Source: Streptomyces sp. NRRL F-5135 | GTDB taxonomy: Bacteria > Actinomycetota > Actinomycetes > Streptomycetales > Streptomycetaceae | DNA: 64,000 nt | Assembly: GCF_000719775.1 (NCBI RefSeq) | Contig: NZ_JOHR01000013.1 | Location: forward strand, 62,001-126,000 | Reading direction: 5' to 3' | Shown here: positions 50,739 to 59,677 of the stretch, piece by piece | Layout: each line of letters opens with the position of its first letter | Position numbering within the stretch: the first letter of the stretch is position 1 | The notes under the pieces: generated by a model | What the model was told of the DNA's origin: nothing | The model's database searches: none | The model's input: only the letters and a program-made list of their open reading frames with translations | Translations under genes and position numbers: made by a program

Positions 50739-51923
50739 TCACCGGCCTCCGAACGCGTAGCCGCCGCGCCGCATGAGCAGCAGGAAGGCGGGGACTCCGA
50801 CCACCGCGGTGATCACTCCGACGGGCAGTTCGGCCGGCGCGAGCAGGAGCCGGGACAGCAGGTCCGCCCACACCAGCAGCACGGCTCCGGCGAGGGGCGC
50901 CACCGCGAGCACCCGCCGGTGGTCGGCCCCGACGAGTATCCGTACGACGTGCGGCACCATCAGCCCGACGAAGCCGATGGCCCCGCTGACCGCGACCACG
51001 GTGCCGGTCACGGCGGCGGTGACGAGGAACAGCTCCCGGCGCAGCCGGGCGGGCTGGACGCCGAGGGCGGCGGAGGTCTCGTCGCCCATGGCGAGCGCGT
51101 TGAGCGGTTCGGCCCGCCGGCGCAGCCAGGCCCACCCGGCCGCCACGGTCACCGCGGCGAGCGGCACCCGGGCCCAGGTCGCGCCGCCCAGGCTGCCCAG
51201 CAGCCACATCATCGCCGAGCGGGCCGCCTCGCCGCGGGCCGCGCCGAACACCATGACCGTGGTGACGGCCTCGAAGCCGTACGCCAGCGCGGTCCCGGTC
51301 AGGATCAGCCGTAACGGGGTCAGCCCGTGGGGCGACCGGGCCACGGCGTACACCAGCGCCGTGGCCGCGAGCGCCGAGGCGAACGCCGACACCGACAGTG
51401 CCCACACCCCCAGCCCGGCGAACGCCCCGAGCAGGATGACCGCGTTGGCGCCGACCGTGGCCCCCGAGGAGATGCCCAGGACGAACGGATCGGCGAGCGC
51501 GTTGCGGACCATCGCCTGCACGGCGACCCCGACCGTCGCGAGGCCCGCCCCGACGACCGCGCCGAGCACGGCGCGCGGCAGCCGGATCTCCCAGACGATG
51601 GTGTACGCGGCGGCGTCAGTGGCCGGTACGGTCCCGCCGGTGAGCCCGGCCCACAGAAACCGGAACACGTCCGCCCAGCCGATCCCGGCGGCCCCCAGCC
51701 CCACGCCGCACACGAGCGAGACCAGGAGCAGCAGCCCGAGCCCGGGCACCAGGACGGGCAGGGGTACGCGCCCGGGAGCGGTTAAGCGGGCAGGAGCGGG
51801 ATTCCGGCCGGGAGCGAGGCTGCGGGCAGGGGCGGGGCCGGGGCCACGAGCGGGGCCACTACGTCCGGGAGCGGGGCCTCGCCCGGCAGCGGGGTCACGC
51901 CCGGGAGCGGGATTTCGGCGCAC
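50739..51923 (-). CDS. ABC transporter permease, FecCD/BtuC family, with repeat-rich N-terminus
   Basis: Membrane permease of 394 aa with about ten helices. Family marks include WEIRLPRAVLGAVVGAGLATVG, GISSGATVGANAV and GFVGLMVPHVVRILVGADHR. The first 50 residues are a repetitive Pro/Gly/Arg stretch (APGRxP/AxG units) not seen in the family, encoded by short GC-rich tandem repeats. Start GTG at 51923 has AAGGAG 10 nt upstream. Codon 47 is TTA (51783-51785), within the extension, predicting bldA dependence. First gene of the operon, directly downstream of the cobalamin riboswitch. Confidence 0.9.
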   Translation of the reverse strand: MRRNPAPGRDPAAGRGPAPGRSGPARGPGPAPARSLAPGRNPAPARLTAPGRVPLPVLVPGLGLLLLVSLVCGVGLGAAGIGWADVFRFLWAGLTGGTVPATDAAAYTIVWEIRLPRAVLGAVVGAGLATVGVAVQAMVRNALADPFVLGISSGATVGANAVILLGAFAGLGVWALSVSAFASALAATALVYAVARSPHGLTPLRLILTGTALAYGFEAVTTVMVFGAARGEAARSAMMWLLGSLGGATWARVPLAAVTVAAGWAWLRRRAEPLNALAMGDETSAALGVQPARLRRELFLVTAAVTGTVVAVSGAIGFVGLMVPHVVRILVGADHRRVLAVAPLAGAVLLVWADLLSRLLLAPAELPVGVITAVVGVPAFLLLMRRGGYAFGGR

Positions 51924-51959
51924 GGTCGGGGCGCTCCTTCGCCTCGGGCCGCCTGGGAA

Positions 51960-52165
51960 GCGTCACACGAGGAGTCAGCCCGTACGGTACGAAGGCCGCG
52001 CGGTCCCCTCTCGCAGTCCACGGCGAGCAGTCATCGGGTCGGCGCCGTCCACGGGCGATCGGGCTCACGCGGACGTCCGGGGGACGCCGCGCACACCGTT
52101 GCGGGTCAGCGCCGGACTCTCACCGGACTTCCCCCGCGGGAGGCGTCGGGGAGCCTAACAGAGGC
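51960..52165 (-). promoter_or_regulatory. Cobalamin riboswitch
   Basis: On the minus strand the leader has the core GTCCGGTGAGAGTCCGGC followed by CTGACCCGCAACGGTG (within 52094-52130). This is the conserved cobalamin-aptamer core in its actinobacterial form. Downstream are GTGAGCCCGATCGCCCG and a closing region near 51970-51990. It lies in the 5' leader of the permease gene, so B12 would switch off the uptake operon. Boundaries are approximate. Confidence 0.88.
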
Positions 52166-52262
52166 CGGCCGGCCGCCGGCAGACGGCGCCCCGGGACGGG
52201 GCGGAGTGCTGGGGCGTCGGCAGCCATGGTTTATTAGTTGCGCAAGCTTTAAAGTATTAAGT

Positions 52263-52544
52263 ATGAGCGATCACAGCAGGATGAACCCGCGCGGGCCGCG
52301 CGGGCCGCGCGAAAGGCTCGGGGAGTACGACGGGATCGCGGAGGTCGCCGTGCTCGACGGCGGGCCGGCGGACGGGGTGCGGATGCGGGTCATGGACCGG
52401 CCCTCGGTGGTGCAGGTGACGTATCCCTGCGAGCCCGACGGGCCGACGGGTGGGGCCGAGGTGGGGGCGTTCTACGTGTACCGGCGCGACCCGCGCGTAC
52501 GGGAGTCGCCGCTGCGGTACGGGTACGACCGGGCCAGCCCGTGA
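52263..52544 (+). CDS. Small hypothetical protein
   Basis: Protein of 93 aa. The middle reads YDGIAEVAVLDGGPADGVRMRVMDRPSVVQVTYP and then EVGAFYVYRRDPR, a compact beta-rich domain common in Streptomyces but without a name I know. The ATG at 52263 is at the end of an AT-rich stretch (TTTAAAGTATTAAGT) with no ribosome-binding site, so a leaderless transcript is likely. TTGCGCAA at 52238-52245 may be an operator. Confidence 0.7.
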   Translation: MSDHSRMNPRGPRGPRERLGEYDGIAEVAVLDGGPADGVRMRVMDRPSVVQVTYPCEPDGPTGGAEVGAFYVYRRDPRVRESPLRYGYDRASP

Positions 52545-52674
52545 CATGAGCGGCGGCCGAACGGGGCGGCCGGGCGACCGGCCACCGGAAGGCCGGCCAC
52601 CGAGAGGCCGGGCGGCGGAACGGCTCGACGGAACGACGGCCGACGACGTAACGCGACCGCCGACACGGCGGGCG

Positions 52675-52938
52675 TCAGGGCGTCTTGGAGGTCCGCTCCT
52701 CGCGCGGCACGGCCTCGGCCTCGGCCCCCGTCGCGGTCACGGTCCGCACGGGCGGCGCGTCGGGGGACGGCGCGCGCTCGGCGGCGTCCCCCTTCATCGC
52801 CTTCGTCTCGCTCTTGAGAATGCGCAGGGACTTGCCCAGCGAACGGGCCGTGTCCGGAAGCCTCTTCGAGCCGAACAGCAAGATGACCACGATGGCCACG
52901 ATCAGCAGGTGCCAGGGCTCCAGCCCGTTTCGCAGCAT
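52675..52938 (-). CDS. tatA: Twin-arginine translocase subunit TatA (paralogue 1)
   Basis: Protein of 87 aa with the TatA plan: short N-terminus, one membrane helix ([15 protein letters not shown]), the [27 protein letters not shown] amphipathic helix, then a charged disordered tail. No tatC or tatB is nearby. A second TatA gene lies at 58228, with similar features but only moderate identity by eye. Convergent with the small protein at 52263 and divergent from the LCP gene. Confidence 0.93.
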   Translation of the reverse strand: MLRNGLEPWHLLIVAIVVILLFGSKRLPDTARSLGKSLRILKSETKAMKGDAAERAPSPDAPPVRTVTATGAEAEAVPREERTSKTP

Positions 52939-53093
52939 CCGTGCCCACTCTCCCTCTCGTCCATCTCATCCGTCACCCGCGCCACCGGCCGGGGCCGCGG
53001 GTACCATCACTCCATAAGATTGCTACATTGCGCAACTGTACAACCGTTGGACGGCTCCACCGGTATGTGGGTCACGGCGATGAGGGTGGGCGG

Positions 53094-54656
53094 ATGGCGG
53101 GCAGCCGACGGCGGAAGCAGGAGCGGGCGGCGCCCGTACGGTCCGGCCTCCGGGTTGCCCTGGCCCTCCTGGTCCTGGCCTCGGCCGGACTCGGCTGGGT
53201 CTACTTCCGGCTGAACGGCAACATCAGCACCTTCGGCGCGGGCGGCCTCTCCGACAACCGCCCCGTCGGCTCGTCGGAGGGCCAGAACGTGCTCGTCATC
53301 GGCTCCGACGCCCGCACCGGCGGGAACGAGGAACTGGGCGGCGGCGACAGGGACGACGTCGGCCGCTCCGACACGGCCTTCCTGCTGCATGTCTACGGCG
53401 ACCGCGAGCACGCCGTCGCCGTGTCCGTACCGCGCGACACCCTGGTGGACATACCCCCCTGCCGGCTGCCGGACGGAAGCTGGACGGAGGAGCAGACCAA
53501 CGCCATGTTCAACTCGGCGTTCTCCGTGGGCCGGACGCCCCAGGGCAACCCCGCCTGCACCCAGAACACCGTCGAGAAGCTCACCGGCCTCCGCGTGGAC
53601 CACACCGTCGTCGTGGACTTCAAGGGCTTCTCGAAACTGACCGAGGTCGTGGGCGGAGTCCAGGTGTGCGTGCCGCAGGACATCTACCAGCAGGACCTCA
53701 ACCCGAACCGGACCACCCGGGGCGAACGCATCTTCTCCAAGGGCCCCCAGGAGGTGTCCGGTCAGAAGGCGCTGGACTATGTACGGATACGGCACGGAAT
53801 GGGCGACGGTTCGGACATAGGCCGGATCAAACGCCAACAGGCCTTCGTCGCGAGCCTGATGAAGAAGGTGAAGAGCGACGGCCTCACGCCGACGAAACTG
53901 CTGCCTCTCGCGGACGCCGCGACAGAGTCCATGACGGTCGATCCCGGTCTGGGCTCAGCGGACAAATTGATCAGTTTCGCCATGTCCCTCAAAGACATCG
54001 ATCTGCACAACACCAAGTTCGTGACCATTCCTTGGCGCTACGAAGGGTCGCGCGTCGCGGTCGTCGAGCCGGACGCGTCCGCTCTCTGGGCCTCGTTGAG
54101 GGCGGACCGTACGATCGACGGCACCGACGCGAGCGGCGGGAAGGCGAAGAGCGGCCCTCCGGTCAACAGCGTTCCTTCGGGCAGCGGTACCGGCGACCCG
54201 TCCGCCGGTACCGGGGCGTCCGGCGGCGTCGTGTCCGGTGACGGCATATCCGTCGCCGTCTACAACGGCACCACCGTCGACGGCCTGGCCGCTCGCGCCG
54301 CCGCCGCGCTGACCAGCCACGCCTTCACGGTGACGGACACCGCGACCGCGAGCACCCAGGACCACGGCACCACCCTGGTCGAGTACGGGCCCGGCCAGGA
54401 GAAGGAGGCGCGCACCGTCGCCCGGCTCTTCCCGGGCGCGGAGCTGCGGTCCGTGTCCGGCACCGGGATCAGTGTCGTGCTCGGCGCGGCGTACGTGAAC
54501 CAGCCCGCGGTGGAGGACACCCCGGCGGCGCCGGCCCCCGGTTCGGATCCCGGTTCGGCCGCGTCGTCATCGGGCTCGTCGTCCGTGCCGTCCGGCGTCG
54601 CCGAGGACGCCCGTTCCGCGGACGACGATCCCTGTTCGAACCTCTCCTACGGCTGA
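53094..54656 (+). CDS. LytR-CpsA-Psr family glycopolymer transferase with LytR_C domain
   Basis: Protein of 520 aa with one N-terminal membrane helix (residues about 18-38). The LCP domain has NVLVIGSDAR, GRSDTAFLLHV, SVPRDTLVDIP and the late YVRIRHGMGDGSDIGRIKRQQAF, i.e. the phosphate-binding Asp/Arg set. LCP enzymes attach teichoic-acid-like or capsular polymers to peptidoglycan. The C-terminal LytR_C domain (about 385-465) starts ISVAVYNGTTVDGLAARAA. A Ser/Pro-rich tail ends in a Cys. Alternative starts upstream are not protein-like. TTGCGCAA at 53028-53035 lies in the promoter region. Confidence 0.93.
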   Translation: MAGSRRRKQERAAPVRSGLRVALALLVLASAGLGWVYFRLNGNISTFGAGGLSDNRPVGSSEGQNVLVIGSDARTGGNEELGGGDRDDVGRSDTAFLLHVYGDREHAVAVSVPRDTLVDIPPCRLPDGSWTEEQTNAMFNSAFSVGRTPQGNPACTQNTVEKLTGLRVDHTVVVDFKGFSKLTEVVGGVQVCVPQDIYQQDLNPNRTTRGERIFSKGPQEVSGQKALDYVRIRHGMGDGSDIGRIKRQQAFVASLMKKVKSDGLTPTKLLPLADAATESMTVDPGLGSADKLISFAMSLKDIDLHNTKFVTIPWRYEGSRVAVVEPDASALWASLRADRTIDGTDASGGKAKSGPPVNSVPSGSGTGDPSAGTGASGGVVSGDGISVAVYNGTTVDGLAARAAAALTSHAFTVTDTATASTQDHGTTLVEYGPGQEKEARTVARLFPGAELRSVSGTGISVVLGAAYVNQPAVEDTPAAPAPGSDPGSAASSSGSSSVPSGVAEDARSADDDPCSNLSYG

Positions 54657-54662
54657 TCTCTC

Positions 54663-57527
54663 CTACGGCTGACCGGGAGCCGGGACCACCACCTCGCCGT
54701 CCCCCTTCGCCTCGCCGTCCCCCTTCTCTTCCCCGCCCTCGCCCGCCTCCGCCCACCGGCGTTCGTAGCGGTTCCTGGCCAGGCACAGCCCCGCCGCGTA
54801 CAGCCCGAGGACCGCGGCGAGCAGCAGGTAGTAGGGCAGGGGAAGCGCGGGCATCCCGAGCACCGGGCCGAGCGGCGAGAGCGGCAGCAGCAGACCCGTC
54901 ACGGCCAGCGCGGCGGCGGCCCAGCGGACCGGGCCGGCCGCGCGGAGAGCGGCCCTTCGACCGGCCGTCCGGTCCTTTGTGGCCGGCCCGCCGCCGCGTA
55001 CGCCCGGACGCAACAGCAGCATCACCAGCGCCTGGGTGAGCAGGTTCTCCGTGAACCACCCGGAGTGGAACGCCGCCTGTCCGCCGTCCCCGCCCGCCGT
55101 ACCCGCCGCGTCCGCCGTGCTCAGAGCCAGCGCGAGGACCCCGAACGTGGCGAGGTCCGCGACCGCGTTGAGCAGGCCGAAGCCGGTGATGAACCGCAGG
55201 AACGTACGGGACCGCAGCCGCGTCGGCCGGCGCAGCACGTCCGGCCGGGCCCTCTCGTACGCGAAGGCGAGCTGCGCCGCGTCGAAGCACAGGTTCTGCG
55301 CGAGCACCTGGGCCGGGAGCATCGGCAGGAACGGCAGCGCCAGCCCCGCCACGAGCATCGCGAGGACGTTGCCGAGGTTCGAGGAGAGCGTGATGCGCAG
55401 GTACGTGGCGATGTTGCCGCTGGAGTGGCGCCCGGCCCCGATCGCGTGGTCGATCGCGGTGAGGTCCTTCTCCGCGAGGACCACGTCCGCGCTCTCCCGC
55501 ACCACGTCGACGGCGTCGCGCGGGCAGAGCCCGACATCGGCGGCGTACAGCGCGGGCAGGTCGTTGACGCCGTCCCCGAGGAAGCCGGTGGTGTGCCCGT
55601 CGGCTCGTACGGCGGCGACGATACGGGCCTTGTGCTCAGGCGTGCAGCGCGCGAAGACGGTCGTACGGCGAGCGATTCTGGCGAGTTCGTCATCCGTAAG
55701 GGCGTCGATACGGTCGGCCGTGACCACTTCGGCGTCCTGAAGGCCGAGATCCAGACAGGCGCGGACGGCCGTGCCCGGGTGGTCGCCTGTGAGGATCCTG
55801 ACCGTGACGCCCCGGGCGGCGAAGACGCCCAGCGCGTCGGCGGCGGTCGGGGCGAGCGCGTCGCGGAACGCGACGAAGCCCACGAAGTCGAGCCCCCGTT
55901 CGTCGGCCGGGGTGTGCGCGCGAGCACGGGCCGGACGCTCGGCGGTGGCGACCGCGAGCAGCCGCAGGCCGCCACGCGTCTCCTGAGCGGCGAGGGCGGT
56001 GAGACGGGCGTGCTCCGCCTCGTCGAGCGCGCACCGGTCCAGGACCGCTTCTACGGAGCCCTTGACGACGAGGGTGTGGGTGCCGAGGCGGCCGGGGCGG
56101 CGTACGACCGCCGTGGACAGCCGTCGTACCGGGTCGAAGGGGAGCGCCGTCACGCCCTCGTGGCCGTCGTCCCCGGCCCCATGGAGCGCCGCGTCCAGGA
56201 TCGCCTCGTCCAGAGCGTCCGGGGCCGGCAGATCGGCCAGGTGCAGCGTCCACCACGCGTTGACCGCGGCCCAGCGCAGCACCTCGGGGTCGTGCGCCCC
56301 CCGCGCGTCCAGGGCGCGCTCCACCACCGGCCGGTCCTGGGTGAGCGTGCCCGTCTTGTCCAGGAAGAGGACGTCCATCGCCCCCAGGTCGTGCAGCGCG
56401 GGCAGCCGCTTGACGATGATCCCGTGTCCCCGTGCGAGGCGGGCCGCGCCCCGGGCCAGCGCCGTGGTGACGATCACGGGCAGCATTTCAGGCGTGAGCC
56501 CGACCGCCACCGCCACCGCGAACGGCAGCGTCTCCAGACCCCGCCCGCGCAGCGCGGCGTTCGCCATCAGGACGAGCGGCGGGGTCAGCAGCATGAACCG
56601 GATCAGGACCCAGGAGATCCCCCGCACCGACCGGTCGAAGGCGCTGGCGGGGCGTTTCCCGGGCCCGCCGCGCGCCGCCGCGAAGCGGGTACGGGCCCCG
56701 GTCGCGACGACGATCGCCGTACCGCTGCCCGAGGCGACACTGCTGCCCTGGAAGCACAACTCGGGCTGTGCGAACACCCCGCGGTCGCCACCGGTCCCGG
56801 CGGCGCGGGCGGCGTGGGCGGCGTAAGGAGCGTGGGCGGCCTCGGCGCCGGCGCCCGCGTCGACCGGGTACTTGGCGACCGGCGCGGACTCCCCTGTCAG
56901 CGGCGCCTGATGGACGGTGAGGCCGCTCGCGCGCAGCAGTCGTACGTCGGCCGGGACCAGGTCGCCGGGACCGAGGCGGATCACATCGCCGGGCACGAGC
57001 TGGTCGACGGGGATCTCCCGGGCCCACGCCCGGCCACGCGGGTCGGTTCCGTACGCACCCTGGCCGGACGTTCCGGTCACGCCCGGGTCCGAACCGAACG
57101 TTCCCGGTCCCGATCCCGGTCCCGTTCCGCGCTTTCCGTCGGCCCCGGGCGCCTCGGGACGGCGCAGCACCGTCGCCGTCGTCGCCACCAGCTCGCGCAG
57201 GGCGGCCATGGAGCGGTCGGCCCGGTACTCGCCCGACGAGCGCAGGAGGCAGCTGACGGCGACGAGGGAGAGGATGACGAAGGCGGTGCCCCAGGCGGCG
57301 ACAGCCGCCGAGACGAGACCGAGGCAGAGCAGGACGGCGGTGAAAGGATCCCGCAGGCTCCGCAGGAACCGGCGCGGCCAGGACGCCGTGCGCCACTCGG
57401 GGACGATGTTCTCGCCGTAGCGGAGCAGCCGCTCCTCGGCCTGCGCTTCCGTGAGACCGCGTGGACCGCTGTCGAGACGCCGCAGGACCTGGAGGGAGGT
57501 CGCCGCGGACTCAGGCACCAACGTCAT
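54663..57527 (-). CDS. mgtA: Magnesium-translocating P-type ATPase (MgtA/MgtB)
   Basis: Membrane ATPase of 954 aa. N-terminal cation-ATPase domain; PLTGESAPVAK (TGES); phosphorylation motif DKTGTLTQD near residue 388; nucleotide-binding LVVKGS; ILTGDHPGTA; and the hinge GDGVNDLPALYAADVG. A C-terminal set of membrane helices follows the MLPAQVLAQNLCFD motif characteristic of the MgtA group. Inserts rich in Gly/Pro (residues about 110-165) are unusual for the family. ATG at 57527 lies inside the 3' end of the ArsR gene (17-nt overlap), so both are one operon. Convergent with the LCP gene. Confidence 0.93.
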   Translation of the reverse strand: MTLVPESAATSLQVLRRLDSGPRGLTEAQAEERLLRYGENIVPEWRTASWPRRFLRSLRDPFTAVLLCLGLVSAAVAAWGTAFVILSLVAVSCLLRSSGEYRADRSMAALRELVATTATVLRRPEAPGADGKRGTGPGSGPGTFGSDPGVTGTSGQGAYGTDPRGRAWAREIPVDQLVPGDVIRLGPGDLVPADVRLLRASGLTVHQAPLTGESAPVAKYPVDAGAGAEAAHAPYAAHAARAAGTGGDRGVFAQPELCFQGSSVASGSGTAIVVATGARTRFAAARGGPGKRPASAFDRSVRGISWVLIRFMLLTPPLVLMANAALRGRGLETLPFAVAVAVGLTPEMLPVIVTTALARGAARLARGHGIIVKRLPALHDLGAMDVLFLDKTGTLTQDRPVVERALDARGAHDPEVLRWAAVNAWWTLHLADLPAPDALDEAILDAALHGAGDDGHEGVTALPFDPVRRLSTAVVRRPGRLGTHTLVVKGSVEAVLDRCALDEAEHARLTALAAQETRGGLRLLAVATAERPARARAHTPADERGLDFVGFVAFRDALAPTAADALGVFAARGVTVRILTGDHPGTAVRACLDLGLQDAEVVTADRIDALTDDELARIARRTTVFARCTPEHKARIVAAVRADGHTTGFLGDGVNDLPALYAADVGLCPRDAVDVVRESADVVLAEKDLTAIDHAIGAGRHSSGNIATYLRITLSSNLGNVLAMLVAGLALPFLPMLPAQVLAQNLCFDAAQLAFAYERARPDVLRRPTRLRSRTFLRFITGFGLLNAVADLATFGVLALALSTADAAGTAGGDGGQAAFHSGWFTENLLTQALVMLLLRPGVRGGGPATKDRTAGRRAALRAAGPVRWAAAALAVTGLLLPLSPLGPVLGMPALPLPYYLLLAAVLGLYAAGLCLARNRYERRWAEAGEGGEEKGDGEAKGDGEVVVPAPGQP

Positions 57528-58068
57528 CGACGCGCCGTACCGAGGCCGGTGCCGGTGACCGGCCTTGTGGCCGCGCGGATGTCTGAACCTGGCCCTGGCC
57601 CTGCGCCTGCCCGTGCCCGTGTCCGTTCGCCTGCCTCTGCCCCTGCGCCTGCGGCACCTGGGCGTGGGTCCGGGCCACGCGGTCGGTCAGCTGGCCGACC
57701 ATGAGCCGTACGACCGTCACCACATCGGGGTCGTCCACGAAGTACACCTGCCGACGGCCTTCCCGGCGCGACCGTACGAGACCGGCCAGCTTCAGCTTGG
57801 TCAGGTGCTGGCTCACGGCGGGGAGCGCGCCGCCCACGCGTTCGGCGAGCCCGCTCACGTCGCTCTCGCCCTGCGACAGCACCCAGACGATGTGCAGCCG
57901 GGCCGGGGACGCGAGCAGCCCGAACGCGGCGGCCGCCTCCGCCAGCACTCCGGCGGGAGGGTCCCCGAAGCCGCCGACATCTGCCGTCACGATCACTCTC
58001 CCGTCCCGCGGGCCACCGGCCGGCCCGTCCGCGTGCCCACCCGGCCCCGACTGACCGGAACCGGCCAC
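57511..58068 (-). CDS. ArsR-family metalloregulator upstream of mgtA
   Basis: Winged-helix repressor of 185 aa. EAAAAFGLLASPARLHIVWVLSQGESDVSGLAERVGGALPAV is the ArsR helix-turn-helix start, then SQHLTKLKLAGLVRSRREGRRQVYFV. No Cys is seen in helix 3, so a classical ArsR thiol site is absent. The tail is a Gln/Gly/His-rich stretch (GHGHGQAQGQGQ) that could bind metal. GTG at 58068 lies 8 nt after a -10-like TAGACT, suggesting a leaderless message. It probably controls its own operon with mgtA. Confidence 0.85.
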   Translation of the reverse strand: MAGSGQSGPGGHADGPAGGPRDGRVIVTADVGGFGDPPAGVLAEAAAAFGLLASPARLHIVWVLSQGESDVSGLAERVGGALPAVSQHLTKLKLAGLVRSRREGRRQVYFVDDPDVVTVVRLMVGQLTDRVARTHAQVPQAQGQRQANGHGHGQAQGQGQVQTSARPQGRSPAPASVRRVDDVGA

Positions 58069-58227
58069 CCAGTCTAGGGCGCGCGTCGGCGCCCCACGCC
58101 GGGCCGGGCGGCTGGGGATACGGGGCGCGACGCGGTGCTGCGCCGGTACGGGAGCGCCGGGGCACCGGGGCCGGGCGCCGGGGGCAACGGCGGAGCCGGG
58201 CGCCGAAACAGCGCGCGGCCGGCCGGT

Positions 58228-58488
58228 TCAGGAGCGCGCGGGCGGGTCCTCACGCTCGACGACACGGCCGGTGATGACGTGCGATTCGCCCTGCGTACCA
58301 CCGACGGCCTGGCCTGCGGCGGTGTCCTGCGCGGAGTCCTTCTTCCCCTCCTCCTTCATGGCCTTCGCCTCGCTCTTGAGGATGCGCGCCGATTTGCCCG
58401 CCGCGCGGGCCAGTTCGGGCAGCTTCTTCGCCCCGAGAACCAGTACGAGAACGATGAGGATCAGGGCCAGTTCGCCAATGCCGAACAT
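58228..58488 (-). CDS. tatA: Twin-arginine translocase subunit TatA (paralogue 2)
   Basis: Protein of 86 aa. MFGIGELALILIVLVLVLGAKKLPELARAAGKSARILKSEAKAM is the TatA/E signature with the FG-x-KKLPEL motif. The ATG at 58488 is the natural start; a longer in-frame extension would add 32 non-conserved residues. Divergent neighbours do not include other tat genes. Confidence 0.93.
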   Translation of the reverse strand: MFGIGELALILIVLVLVLGAKKLPELARAAGKSARILKSEAKAMKEEGKKDSAQDTAAGQAVGGTQGESHVITGRVVEREDPPARS

Positions 58489-58729
58489 GAGGTGTGCTCT
58501 CTCCCGGAAGAGGCGGGCCCCGGCGAGGGGCGGGATCCGTAATGGGGCGGGGGCCGATGCGTCCGGCTTGCGGCACATCGGCATCTACAGGTCTGTAGAA
58601 GTATCGCGCACCCGGACGCGGCCGGACAAGCCCGCATCCGGCCGCATCCGCATCCACATCCGGTCCGCCGCCGGCCCGCGTCCCGGCATTCACATCCCGG
58701 CGGTCTCCCGTTCAAGAGCGCGCTGCTGT

Positions 58730-59446
58730 TCAACGGCTATACGGCTGTTCAGAGGCGCACAGCGCCTTCTTGACCGCCTTGTACCGCGCCCGCAGCACCG
58801 GCCTCAGCCAACGCACCGTGACGGGAAAGCCGTCGATGATCCGCTCGTACCCCGCGACCGGCTCCGGATCCCCCATCAGACCGAAGACCAGAGAGGGCCC
58901 GGCGTGCGGGGCTCCGTCGAAAACGGCGCTGCGCAACTGCGCGACGTCCTCGTCCGCCACCTTCGGGAACAGATCGAGCAGCACGGGTTCCTCCGCGTCG
59001 GCGTGCCGTTCCATCGAGGTCTGGACGGTCTCCACGGCGGGCAGTCCCGTGAGCGCCACCGCGCCGACGATCCCCAGCACGGCCTCACGCTCCCCGGGGA
59101 CCTGGGGGATGTCGATCGCGTCCACCACCCTGGCGAGCGCGTGCAGTTCGACTTCGAGCGCCTGGTGCTCGGTTGTCAGGAGGTCGAGGTCGACCGCCCG
59201 CTCGGGGAAGCGGTCGCGCAGCACGGGCCACAGCGTCTGCTCGGCGCTTTCGTGGTGGCCGTGGATGAACGCGATCAGCCAGCGGGTCGCGTTGACCAGA
59301 ACCTTGACGTCGACCGAATAGCCGCCGGCGAGACGCGCGAACGCCTCGGACACGAGGGCGGTACCCCGGCGCATGATCGTATGTACGGCGAGCAACTCGT
59401 CACCGAGGCGCGATCGCTCGGCCTCGAGCGCGGGTGAAGCAGCCAT
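58730..59446 (-). CDS. Hemerythrin-domain protein
   Basis: Cytosolic four-helix-bundle protein of 238 aa. His/Glu ligands typical of the HHE domain appear as VHTIMRRG (His), FIHGHHESAEQTLWP (His-His-Glu) and LTTEHQALEVEL (His), then MERHADAEEPVL (His-Glu). It probably binds a di-iron centre and senses or carries O2 or NO. The ATG at 59446 with GAGGGA 6 nt upstream is preferred. An AT-rich stretch (59470-59530) separates it from the divergent peptidase. Confidence 0.9.
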   Translation of the reverse strand: MAASPALEAERSRLGDELLAVHTIMRRGTALVSEAFARLAGGYSVDVKVLVNATRWLIAFIHGHHESAEQTLWPVLRDRFPERAVDLDLLTTEHQALEVELHALARVVDAIDIPQVPGEREAVLGIVGAVALTGLPAVETVQTSMERHADAEEPVLLDLFPKVADEDVAQLRSAVFDGAPHAGPSLVFGLMGDPEPVAGYERIIDGFPVTVRWLRPVLRARYKAVKKALCASEQPYSR

Positions 59447-59617
59447 CGCTTGTCCCTCAAACACACTCAAATTAATTCAGCAGGAATATCGCTATTAATT
59501 CCTTTTTCATACTCACAGCCGGAATACCCATAGAATGATCGCATTACGCACCTCACGCGCCTTCCTGGCGAGTCGATACGGATTCCTAACGGCCGGGCCG
59601 GTCACCCGGCGGCCGAG

Positions 59618-59626
59618 TTGTCCACA
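59618..59626 (+). promoter_or_regulatory. Consensus DnaA box upstream of the S9 peptidase
   Basis: TTGTCCACA matches the Streptomyces DnaA-box consensus exactly, 52 nt before the peptidase ATG. A single box is more likely regulatory, or chance, than an origin. Confidence 0.35.
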
Positions 59627-59677
59627 GGCTGGGGCCGGCCCCGGCGGAATGTCGGAGGCCGGGCGCAGAATGGGGGC

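Noticed and set aside
54644..54671. Direct repeat of TCTCCTACGGCTGA at the LCP/mgtA junction
   Set aside because: Two copies of 14 nt at a convergent gene end, each containing a stop region; most simply a small slippage duplication without function.
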